NCBI GenBank assembly: GCA_002633005.1
Contig: NMRA01000028.1
Span: 1,396,753 to 1,460,752, forward strand
Direction: 5' to 3'
Length of the DNA stretch: 64,000 bases
Origin: Phoronis australis
Lineage: Eukaryota > Phoronida > Phoronidae
A model generated the notes under the pieces. It did not search any database and was not told where the DNA came from. It worked only from the letters and a program-made list of their open reading frames with translations. Positions 49,301-56,700 of this stretch are shown here, piece by piece (within the stretch, counting starts at the first letter, position 1; every line of letters starts with the position of its first letter). The translations under genes were made by a program, and so were the position numbers.

Positions 49301-52300
49301 AAAGCCGAAGTAAAAGTTTCTTTTCATTTACTTTTCATTTTATTTTCTCGTGGGATGTAAAGGTCAAATTGAAATAATATTATATTGGTCTCCCTGAACT
49401 GCTGTTTCCTTGATCCTAATTTAAATGAATGGTTCCTATCCATATGGTGTATAATTTTCTAATTGTTAGTGATATTCTGTAGTATTGAATGGCAGGTGCG
49501 CTCCCTGTGATAATTGTTAGTTTAAATTTTATCCAATTTTATCCTCATTTGTTCACTTTTCAGCCCATTGAGCATCCAGTGCGCACTAATCAGATCCCTC
49601 GGCAGATCCCTGAGCAGTCATGTTACACGATGCCTCTCCCTGGCATCATCATGGGAGGCATTCTCCCCTTCGGATGTATATTTATTCAGCTTTTTTTCAT
49701 ACTCAAAAGCATCTGGTAAGCTATTATATAACTGTGGCTATGGAAATTGTAATTCCTCATCTTACATGTAATCATTCTTGTTTGTACTTGGCAAGTAAAA
49801 GGGCTTCTGCTCCAAGTTGCTCTCAGATGGGATGGTTCATTTTACACTCTGTTTAATTTAAGGTTTTATGATTTTTGTTGTAAATTAATGTGATTTTAGT
49901 TGGCATGAACGATTCAATAACATGACAAAAGAGTAAAAGTAATCCAAAGCCTTTGATGACAAGCTACCATAGTGATCTCTCTTGAGTTAATCACAAGGTT
50001 GCTTTGGTAAATAATCAGTGTCAGTTGACCTGAAGATGTGATAGCAAGTTGTTGGCAGGTGAATCTCAACTCTCTGTTTCAATCCAAGTGGAATTTCAGT
50101 GCCACTTTTCTCCCTTCTGGCAATAGTTGACAAAATAGTTCAGAAGCAAAATTATCCAGAATTCTCTCTCACATCTTCTGATGTCAAGTTGTAATCAGAA
50201 TAACTGTGATGATGATTCATGGCGGGTTGGTAGCGTCGTGTTGAAGTGACATTTTGTCCATCTTTCTTATTAGTGTTTACCATTCTGTATTGGATGTGTA
50301 TTTAATAACTGAGCTTGGTCTTGCAGGTCTCACCAGATGTACTACATGTTCGGTTTCTTACTTCTTGTATTCGTCATACTTATGATCACGTCATCGGAAA
50401 CCACCATTCTTCTGTGTTACTTTCATCTCTGTGCAGAGGTGAGTCTGCAGCTCGTGTTTGTCTTTGTGTTTATGGCTCATTAAATGGTGCCGTAATATTA
50501 AATAAGGCAGCTTTGTTTGAGCAGTGTTTTACTCGAGAAACGCGTACAATCTTTGAGTTTCACTCAGTCTGTAAGGGTGTGTTTACATCATTCTTTGAGT
50601 TTCACTCAGTCTGTAAGGGGGTGTTTGCATCTTTGAGTTTCAGTCAGTCTGTAAGGGTATGTTTGCATCTTTGAGTTTCACTCAGTCTGTAAGGGTGTGT
50701 TTGAATCTTTAAATCATGCCATAAATGGTATCAAAAGCTGTATTACAATCCAAAAGTATTCCGACAAAATGACCTGGAATTCACCGTCATGACTGCTGAG
50801 CAGAAACCCGTTGTGTACTTAGAACTTTACAGCCATAATTGTTATCACCAGTCATTTTTGCTGTTAACAGAATTAAGCCGTCATGTTGGGAAACAGTATT
50901 TTGTCTGGTTACTTTTGTCTGCTACATATAGGTGCTGTATTTAAGTGGTGTTTAGCTGTAGAAGTGAGGAATCTGCTGTGTATATTCTTGCAAATATATC
51001 TAAAGCCTATGTGAACATATTAGGCTTGACCTGTGTGCTGTTAGCAGGGTGGATTTACTCATATTCTATGTTCTCTTAGGACCAAAAAGACGCCATGTGC
51101 CGATTGTTTTGCCTTGATTTCTTTCCAAAAAATCAGCTTTCTTTCAGCTTGTTGTTAATTCAAAACCTTTTTTTGTAAACATTCATTTGTAGTTAAATGT
51201 AAATGTTTATGGTCAAAGTCAAGAGGGCTGACATTGGTGTCAAGGTCATTGGTTGACCTTACACCTCTGCCCTCTGCCTTCTCCACCTTAGGTGAAGTTT
51301 CCCAACTCCAACTCAGTTTTAATGTTTTCTGTTCTATGTGCATTTGCGTGTTTTTATGCGCCCACATATTTATATGTGGACGCATTATGCCGTCATCTCC
51401 GTCCGTCCGTCCGGGCGGCGTCCGTCCGGCGTCCGCTGCTCTATCTCCAAAACCCTTTGACATACGTTCATGAAATTTGGCACATATGTTCCATTCATGA
51501 ATGGGACGGCACGTGCGAAATTTTGGACGGATCCGACTACCGGTGTGCCCCCTAGTGGCAATTTTAGTTTTTTACGCTTACCTTTGTATTTTCAAAAGTC
51601 CTGAACGGATTTTCATGAAATTTGGTATGTAGGCACCTATTAGTGAGATGACGCTATCCTCCCATTTTCAGATGGATTCGACATAGTTTGCGCCACCTAG
51701 TGGCCATTTTTACTGTTTTCGAGTCTGTATTTTTGCGTCCACCCCTCTATCAACCAAACCGCTCTAAGGATGATTGTGAAAATTGGCATGTATATGCTTA
51801 CTATGTAGAGGACGGTTGACGATGATTTTCCGACGATTTTGACTACTGTGGCGCCGCCTAGTGGCATTTTTTTTTGTGCCTATGGCTGTATCTCCTAAAC
51901 CGTTCGCAGGATCTTTACGAAATTTAATAAGTGTATTTATATGATGTTAACAACAGACGATGACGACTTTTGGACGGATCCGACTACCAGTGTGCCCCCT
52001 AGTGGCAATTTTATTTTTTTACGTTTAACTTTGTATCTTCAAAAGTCCTTAACGGATTTTCATGAAATTTGGTATGTAGGCACCTATTAGTGCGATGATG
52101 CTATCCTCTCGTTTTCGGATGGATTCGACCTAGTTTGCGACACGCAGTAGCCATTTTTACTGTTTTTTAGTCTGTTTTTTGGCGTCCACCCCTCTATCAA
52201 CCAAACCGCTCTAAGTATGATTGTGAAAATGGGCATGTATGTTCTTACTGTGAAGAGGACGGTTGACGCTGAATTTCCCATGACTTTGATTACTGTGGCG

Positions 52301-55300
52301 CCTCCTATTGGCAGTTTTTTTTTTTGCGCCCATGGCTGTATCTCCCAAACCGTTTGCAGGATCTTTACTAAATTTATGGTGGTAAATTTGTTTTTAATTC
52401 TATGTTTTTGTGGTGCTTTAAGCAACTGATGTATAGGATGTACTTGTATTATGGAGATCACTCACATTTTGCCCCTAGCCTATTGAGGAGACAATGACCA
52501 TGCCAAAGTACAACATACTACATATATGCCCTCAACTGGCCACTTTATGGTACCAATTAACAACCCTAGAAGTATACCGTATACGGTGCAATTGTGGGCG
52601 CATTTCAACGCTCTGCGTTGCTCTTGTTGGTATTGTTCTCGAGTGCTTTATTAGTACATAAAGTCACCCTTATTGACCACAAAATCTTCAGTTTGATCAT
52701 AAGTTTGTGACGTGGGATTATTCAGTGCAAACTTGTATTACGTTCTCATCTGCACAAACTGCTGTACTCTAGCTCAACATTAAAGAAAGTTGTCATGAGC
52801 ACGCACTAAAGCACAACAAGAAATGTCTAAATTAAAGTTGAGGATGCGTTTGTTTGGGGATCGGACCTGAGGTCGCTGAACACCACTGGGGCACCAGACT
52901 CGAAAATGGGTTGGGTACAAATGCGCCCAAATATTCTGGTTGTCGTTGCATTGACTAATTCCGTTGTTTGTTGCCAGGACTACCGGTGGTGGTGGCGCTC
53001 GTTTCTCACCAGCGGCTTCACCGCCTTCTATCTGTTCCTGTACAGCATACATTACTTTGTGTCCAAGATGGAGATCGATGAAGTATCCAGCACAATTCTC
53101 TACTTTGGTTACACGCTCCTGTGTATCTTCCTCTTCTTTCTAGTTGTCGGTGAGTTATTTTGCTAACACTGTGTTTGCCTAAGGAGCAGAACTACGCTTG
53201 GCACTGGGAAGACTGTATCTGAGTGCAACTATCGTGTTGTTCTGAACCACCAAATGCTGCTGTCGAATTCTGCAGTGATGAACATGCCAAGTTCTGCGTG
53301 TCTAAAAAATAAAGCTGAGGCACACATTTCTTCTGCATGCATTTTGAAGAATTTGTGTTTAGATAAATATTTTCTCTCAGTCTGACATTTGCTTTAAGCG
53401 CTATAGCTTTCGAAGAAAAGGAGCTGAATATCCTCTCATCGAGTTATATGTTGCGGACGAAATTTAGCGTAAAAAATTCCAACGGTCCAAGTATATGCAA
53501 GTGATCCGTCCTGAAATACTCCAACTTCATTCTCATTCTGACTTCTTTATTCACTTTCTTCTTCACATACGATGTTCTAGTCACTACCACAGGTCTCAAT
53601 AATTACATAATTCAGAGCTGTAATGCAGGCCAACTTGTATTATTGCATTTTACTTGGCAATGTTTCCATCAAGAAATTGGCAAATGTCACCGCAACATGT
53701 GCAATGTCTTGCTTGTTCTTCCATTCGTAACCAACTGGGGGTGAAGGGTTTGGTGCCTGACATTTTTCTACTTCCACCCCAAAAGAGGAGAGTTCATTTC
53801 CTTTCCAATTTTTACCATAACTTTGATGAAGCTAGACGACTTTTGTTAATGATAGTAGTGTTTTTGCAAACTAGGCATAACTGCGTTGTGGACTTATTCA
53901 GAAACCTGTCCACTTGATGGCTAGAATTAATTCAACATTAACTCACCCTCTTGATATGCACGTAGTCAGAAAGTTTTGAGTATGGTAAAAATTCTCCAAT
54001 TTAGAACCCTGAAATTGAGTTTTCTTAACTCTGGAATTTGAGACAAGGGCGATTTTGGCATTCATCATATTTTATGCTGTGGTTTCAGTCTACAAAGTGG
54101 GTAATTTTGTTGTCTTGCTGGTGATTCTTGAATTTGGGATGGCCAATATTGTCTATTTCTTGAATTTGGGACATGCTTTGACCTTGAGCAAAATAATTGA
54201 TTTTTCACTGTCCCAAGTTAGAGGACGTTTATATAGAGGGAAAGAACATTCATACACACATGCATGCACATATGCACACCAACTTGTTTGTAATCACGTA
54301 TGCTCTCCAGATAAGACATGGGGTAATAGTCTCCTGTGATTATTATATTCTTTAGTAAAACCGTTTTTCAAAAGCAGAAATTTCTGACAGTAGAATTCAT
54401 ATTTCAACATTCCAATGAAACCGAAAATATTTGGCATCACAACCTTGAATCTTGCTTGATAATTTAATTTTTTGCATATTAGCTTAAACCAATTTAAAAT
54501 TTACTTCCGGTGTTGAAAATATTACCAAAAAGTATTTCTCTTTTCATGGTAATGTGAAAATTAATATTTCCTCTGGTGAGAACACATATTTCTATTTCTG
54601 ACAGAAAATGTCTTGTTTTACAGTCATAAAAATGTGTTACAAAGTTTTAGTCTCAACTTTACAAAATGAACATTTGTCAGAGTCAACTATATAAAAATTT
54701 TTGGTTACTGTATTGCAAACATATCAACGAAGTGTCTAGGTACATTCAAAAGGTAGATAATTATATTTTTACATGACTCTTCATCAGAAGCAAACCTTTT
54801 TCAGCAAACCTAAGTTGAGCTGTTGGAACAACATTATGTGGATTTCTACTTAATAAATTGTAAAAAAATTACAGCCTGAGCTGTTAACAATTATCACAAA
54901 TATTGAATGGCATCAACGGACCAATGGTTTTATGCAACACATTAAAACCTACAGATAATTTAATCATAAACGATTTAACAGATTTAATTAGTGAAGTATA
55001 CTCTAAAAATTGAATCTGAGCAAAAACTTTATGATTTCACAGTACAGTCTAAATCAATTGTGTTCATTCAAGAGGTCATTAATGTATAGACAGCCTTTGC
55101 CAGCATTATTAACATAAACTACGGTCTTTCCTACCAACTTATATTTCACTGTTATATCGCAGACTTGTGCATAACACATTTTATGTATTACCAGAATAAT
55201 TTTTTTTTGTAAATTAGGGTTGACCAATAACCCAGTGTTTCAATCCAAAAAACAAAGGATTTCAATACCCGGTTTGGTTTTGTGGTAATCATTGGAGAAT

Positions 55301-55665
55301 CTTTATCATTATTGTTTTAGATGAGTTTGAATCATATAATGTGTAGTTAGAACGTCAGTGTCTTTTGAAGTGAAAGATACTGTTCTGACTAAGGATCTTA
55401 GCTAACATGAAGTAACAGACCAGTGTGTTGACCTGTCAGTTTCACACCTTGCTTTTGTTTCATTCTATAGAGAAATCTAGTGAACAGACGACTTTCAAAA
55501 CGGTGGTTCTCCACCTGCTTATATTTGCAGTTGGCTGTGGCAGCTTTCCTCTCTGTTTTGCTGAGTGTTGATTTAATTATTTTGCATTGTTTTTCAGGAA
55601 CTGTTGGATTCTTTTCATGTTTCTGGTTCATCTCCAAGATCTATAGTGTCGTCAAGGTTGACTAA
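31174..55665 (+). CDS. TM9SF2: TM9SF2: transmembrane 9 superfamily member 2 (17 coding exons)
   Basis: Nonaspanin-family endosome/Golgi membrane protein. Family members act in membrane-protein sorting, glycosylation homeostasis and endolysosomal trafficking. Exons: 31174-31302, 36567-36634, 37192-37285, 39165-39280, 39784-39928, 40473-40606, 41656-41776, 44708-44787, 45241-45349, 47307-47439, 47978-48097, 48523-48580, 48992-49151, 49564-49715, 50327-50438, 52978-53149, 55598-55665. All junctions are GT-AG and in frame, total 1971 nt, 656 residues; human TM9SF2 is about 663. Residues 1-21 are a signal peptide. A lumenal domain reaches about residue 295 and nine membrane segments follow. The end KIYSVVKVD carries the KxD tail known to hold the family in the Golgi. 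The [12 protein letters not shown] start identifies the TM9SF2 subfamily. An in-frame ATG at 31138 would add 12 residues before the signal peptide; 31174 is preferred. Confidence 0.96.
31480..31697. repeat. Allelic copy 1 (occupied site)
   Basis: Matches 31943-32159 (offset 463, then 462 after one T indel, with a few substitutions). It runs directly into an inserted sequence at 31698. Confidence 0.75.
31698..31941. mobile_element. Inserted element beginning CAGGGCTCGACATAACG (cut by gap)
   Basis: Absent from the second allelic copy, which continues ACATCACACAT|TTTATGTGC. Starts CAGGGCTCGACATAACG and contains alternating GCGACCTG and GCGAGCTG inverted words, such as GGTCGCATTTGCGACC. The CAGGG start resembles hAT-type ends. 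The far end is lost at 'n' 31942. Confidence 0.6.
31943..32159. repeat. Allelic copy 2 (empty site)
   Basis: Second copy of 31480-31697 without the insertion, beginning directly after the 'n' at 31942. Confidence 0.75.
32530..33030. repeat. Degenerate AATAATAGTATAGAC repeat field
   Basis: The word AATAATAGTATAGAC, or one- to three-base variants, recurs more than ten times at irregular spacing of about 20-60 bp. It is often followed by GGAAATTTGT or GGCAAATTTGTGG. Not coding. Confidence 0.65.
36567..36634 (+). CDS. TM9SF2: TM9SF2 exon 2
   Basis: Residues 44-66, containing [14 protein letters not shown], strongly conserved in the family. Acceptor CTTCAG, donor GG|GTGAGT, phase 2. Confidence 0.93.
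36635..37191. other. TM9SF2 intron 2
   Basis: 557 bp, GT-AG; no feature recognised. Confidence 0.85.
37192..37285 (+). CDS. TM9SF2: TM9SF2 exon 3
   Basis: Residues 66-97: [18 protein letters not shown], all signature positions of the lumenal domain. Ends TYN|, so the N-I-T glycosylation sequon spans the junction with exon 4. Confidence 0.93.
37286..39164. other. TM9SF2 intron 3
   Basis: 1.9 kb. Its last third (about 38806-39138) is a copy of the CTAGTGG / GTGGGCGCA element. Confidence 0.85.
38806..39138 (+). mobile_element. CTAGTGG / GTGGGCGCA element, truncated copy 1
   Basis: Decayed 3' part: GGTTGACGATGATTTGACGA, CCTCCTAGTGGCAGTT, TATGAAATTTGGTAAATAG, ending TTGTGGGCGCATTTCAGCGC and TCTACGTTGCTCTTGTT. 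Same orientation as the gene; ends 26 bp before exon 4. Confidence 0.7.
39165..39280 (+). CDS. TM9SF2: TM9SF2 exon 4
   Basis: Residues 98-136. Starts [17 protein letters not shown] and ends KLNYLHHW, matching the Cys pair and LNYxHHW of the family. Acceptor TTTTTAG, donor TG|GTGAGT. Confidence 0.92.
39281..39783. other. TM9SF2 intron 4
   Basis: 503 bp, GT-AG; no feature recognised. Confidence 0.85.
39784..39928 (+). CDS. TM9SF2: TM9SF2 exon 5
   Basis: Residues 136-184 with [26 protein letters not shown] and KDACVID. Donor GAC|GTAAGT, phase 0. A few residues between CYEVE and HPIGCY exceed the human protein. Confidence 0.95.
39929..40472. other. TM9SF2 intron 5
   Basis: 544 bp, GT-AG; no feature recognised. 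Confidence 0.85.
40473..40606 (+). CDS. TM9SF2: TM9SF2 exon 6
   Basis: Residues 185-229: [16 protein letters not shown], then [12 protein letters not shown]. Acceptor TTTACTAG, donor AAAAG|GTTGGT. Confidence 0.93.
40607..41655. other. TM9SF2 intron 6
   Basis: 1.05 kb, GT-AG; no repeat or gene recognised. Confidence 0.85.
41656..41776 (+). CDS. TM9SF2: TM9SF2 exon 7
   Basis: Residues 229-269: [20 protein letters not shown], then [12 protein letters not shown]. The donor AAG|GTGTGT is weaker than the others and lies at the start of a tandem repeat. Confidence 0.93.
41777..41910. repeat. Tandem repeat starting at the exon 7 donor
   Basis: Units of about 39-42 bp: GTGTGTTACAGTCACAACAC, TATTAACCCTTGAGGAATG, with TTACA starts at 41782, 41821, 41863 and 41905. 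The first unit begins at the splice donor itself. Confidence 0.8.
42189..43721 (+). mobile_element. CTAGTGG / GTGGGCGCA element, full copy 2
   Basis: Begins TTTTTATGCGCCCACATA with a near-perfect hairpin (ATGCGCCCACATA/TATGTGGACGCAT) and ends TTGTGGGCGCATTTCAATGC and then GCTCTTGTT, so TGCGCCCACA and TGTGGGCGCA are inverted ends. The interior is a ~450-bp higher-order repeat (TACCGG landmarks at 42376, 42826 and 43277), each made of about three ~150-bp units with ATGAAATTTGG and CTAGTGGCAATTTT. No protein coding. Confidence 0.75.
43980..44058 (+). mobile_element. LINE 3' tail relic (ATAAATAAAT end)
   Basis: GATAAGGCCCTCCGTAACC, GGGGCTACCCTCATTGTAAA, then an AATAAATAAATAAAT tail. Same 3' end as at 7369-7450. 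Confidence 0.5.
44261..44360. repeat. 20-bp tandem repeat, five copies
   Basis: Unit AGACTGCTGCAGTCTGAAAG repeated five times with one or two substitutions. Each unit holds a near-palindrome around CTGCAG. Confidence 0.9.
44708..44787 (+). CDS. TM9SF2: TM9SF2 exon 8
   Basis: Residues 270-296: [20 protein letters not shown], then WF. The last lumenal segment before the first internal membrane helix. Donor TTCAG|GTAGGA. Confidence 0.95.
44788..45240. other. TM9SF2 intron 8
   Basis: 453 bp, GT-AG; no feature recognised. Confidence 0.85.
45241..45349 (+). CDS. TM9SF2: TM9SF2 exon 9 (first TM segment)
   Basis: Residues 296-332: membrane helix [20 protein letters not shown], then [11 protein letters not shown], a family signature. 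Donor GCG|GTATGT. Confidence 0.95.
45350..47306. other. TM9SF2 intron 9
   Basis: 2.0 kb; most of it is an old CTAGTGG-element copy. No exon seen. Confidence 0.85.
45836..46990 (+). mobile_element. CTAGTGG / GTGGGCGCA element, ancient copy 3
   Basis: Recurring TTAGTGGCAATTTT, CCCCCTAGTGGCAGCTTTG, TGAAATTTGGCAAGTGTG and CGCCACCTACTGGCC words in the same order as copies 2 and 4, but heavily diverged and without clear ends. Confidence 0.6.
47307..47439 (+). CDS. TM9SF2: TM9SF2 exon 10
   Basis: Residues 333-377: [16 protein letters not shown], then the second membrane helix from [14 protein letters not shown]. Donor TTAG|GTAAGT. Confidence 0.95.
47440..47977. other. TM9SF2 intron 10
   Basis: 538 bp, GT-AG; no feature recognised. 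Confidence 0.85.
47978..48097 (+). CDS. TM9SF2: TM9SF2 exon 11
   Basis: Residues 377-417: [17 protein letters not shown], then [13 protein letters not shown], a hallmark loop of the family. Donor AAGA|GTGAGT. Confidence 0.95.
48098..48522. other. TM9SF2 intron 11
   Basis: 425 bp, GT-AG; no feature recognised. Confidence 0.85.
48523..48580 (+). CDS. TM9SF2: TM9SF2 exon 12
   Basis: Residues 417-436, only 58 bp: [19 protein letters not shown]. Acceptor TTGCAG, donor CTGG|GTAAAC. Confidence 0.95.
48581..48991. other. TM9SF2 intron 12
   Basis: 411 bp, GT-AG; a GTTAAGTGG/CACCAAGTGG doublet near 48846. No exon. Confidence 0.85.
48992..49151 (+). CDS. TM9SF2: TM9SF2 exon 13
   Basis: Residues 436-489: [35 protein letters not shown]. 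Two membrane helices. Donor AGG|GTGAGC. Confidence 0.96.
49152..49563. other. TM9SF2 intron 13
   Basis: 412 bp, GT-AG; no feature recognised. Confidence 0.85.
49564..49715 (+). CDS. TM9SF2: TM9SF2 exon 14
   Basis: Residues 490-540: [17 protein letters not shown], then [18 protein letters not shown], the best conserved part of the family. Donor TG|GTAAGC. Confidence 0.96.
49716..50326. other. TM9SF2 intron 14
   Basis: 611 bp, GT-AG; no feature recognised. Confidence 0.85.
50327..50438 (+). CDS. TM9SF2: TM9SF2 exon 15
   Basis: Residues 540-577: [18 protein letters not shown], then [14 protein letters not shown]. Donor GAG|GTGAGT. Confidence 0.96.
50551..50711. repeat. ~40-bp tandem repeat, four copies
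   Basis: Unit CTTTGAGTTTCACTCAGTC, then TGTAAGGGTGTGTTTGCAT, repeated four times with small length differences. Confidence 0.85.
51351..52628 (+). mobile_element. CTAGTGG / GTGGGCGCA element, full copy 4
   Basis: Same start (TTTTTATGCGCCCACATA) and end (TTGTGGGCGCATTTCAACGC, then TCTTGTT) as copy 2. TACC landmarks at 51538 and 51985 give a 447-bp period. Open frames inside on both strands are repeat translations. Confidence 0.75.
52978..53149 (+). CDS. TM9SF2: TM9SF2 exon 16
   Basis: Residues 578-635: [18 protein letters not shown], then STILYFGYT and a hydrophobic run. Donor GTCG|GTGAGT. Confidence 0.96.
53150..55597. other. TM9SF2 intron 16
   Basis: 2.4 kb, AT-rich, GT-AG. No repeat family or extra exon recognised. 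Confidence 0.85.
55598..55665 (+). CDS. TM9SF2: TM9SF2 exon 17 (C-terminus and stop)
   Basis: Residues 635-656: [19 protein letters not shown], then KVD and TAA at 55663-55665. The cytosolic KxD end is the family's COPI-binding Golgi-retention signal (established knowledge). Confidence 0.96.
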
Positions 55666-56549
55666 TCAAGAGTCCAGCTCTCGTCATCATGACATTTGCT
55701 AATAGGTTAACCAGTTCCTTAGAAGATCAAGGAAAATTGCTATGGGGTCTGCATGACTTGATGCTGGGTCATTTTTGGCATCTTTGCAATTGTCACTGGT
55801 TGGCTATTTCAGGGGTGTTACTATTTGGTGGGTTGTTCAAGGCAATTCTGGTAGTTAAGGTTCTAAATTGTCCTTATTAGTGTTCTAGAGTCGTTTTGTC
55901 TCTGAGAACTTAACGCTGTATTGACCTGTGATATCTGGGACACACAGACTTTTGTTTGACTTGGTTCTTAGACACTTGGTTTGGGTAGGATGTTGGAAAT
56001 TCTTACAATGCATCAGTTTGTAACTTGTGTATGTGTATAGGTTTTGTTAATGTTTACTATATTAAAGTAACCCTTGCCTGTAGCAAAGCTTCAAAAAATA
56101 TTTGGCAAGTATTGACCGAGATTGGCAAGTTAACCAAATGACTCTGCTCACATTTGGCATTTCCAAAATAATCTGCTAAATAGTTTCTTTTCAATATGGG
56201 ACTTGTACTATTGCATGTACAGTCAGCAAATAACAGAATTACTGTTGATTGTTTACCGTATTTGTCCATGTTAACACTCATGTTGGGCGACTACATAGCC
56301 TAGTTTAAATGACCAAGACTTCCTAAAAAGTGCTTGAGTCCTATTGAACGTCTGTCTTATCAGACTTTTAGCTCCTTGCTTACTGTTTGAGTAACTATCA
56401 GTCAGTTTCTGCAGAACCTTGCCTTATTTCAGTGGTAAAATAACTGTACTGCTCTTTACTGAAGGAGGTACGAAATGCTTCTTTTGGTTGGAGCGCATTC
56501 TGATATTACTCCACTCATGTGCGAAAAATGTGCAAGCATTCCCACAGAG
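55666..56549 (+). other. Likely TM9SF2 3' UTR region
   Basis: No coding seen. A variant poly(A) signal ATTAAA is at 56061-56066. A full AATAAA occurs only at 56692-56697, after the SINE, so the transcript end is uncertain. Confidence 0.4.
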
Positions 56550-56700
56550 GAGGCAGTGTGGCCTAGTGTGATCAGTGTCCGCTTCCTATGCTAAAGGTGG
56601 TGGGTTCGAGTCCCACTGGTGCACATTGTTGAACCCTGGGGTCAATTCTCTAGCTGTTTTTGTACATATATATGTATATATATTATTAAAGAATAAAAAT
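56550..56700 (+). mobile_element. tRNA-Arg-like SINE
   Basis: The 5' part (56550-56625) looks like a tRNA: GTGGCCTAGTG as box A, TTCCTAT as a possible CCT anticodon loop, and a perfect T-arm, GTGGG-TTCGAGT-CCCAC, with box B. It closely resembles tRNA-Arg(CCT), but the D-arm and acceptor are imperfect. A unique 3' part and a TATATAT/AATAAA tail follow, as in SINEs. A functional tRNA is unlikely. Confidence 0.6.

Larger units (their letters stand above)
50439..52977. other. TM9SF2 intron 15
   Basis: 2.5 kb. Holds a ~40-bp tandem repeat and a full CTAGTGG-element copy. No exon seen. Confidence 0.85.

Noticed and set aside
51155-51555. Overlapping open frames on both strands
   Set aside because: They read through the start of the CTAGTGG element; the same peptides appear at 42037-42393.
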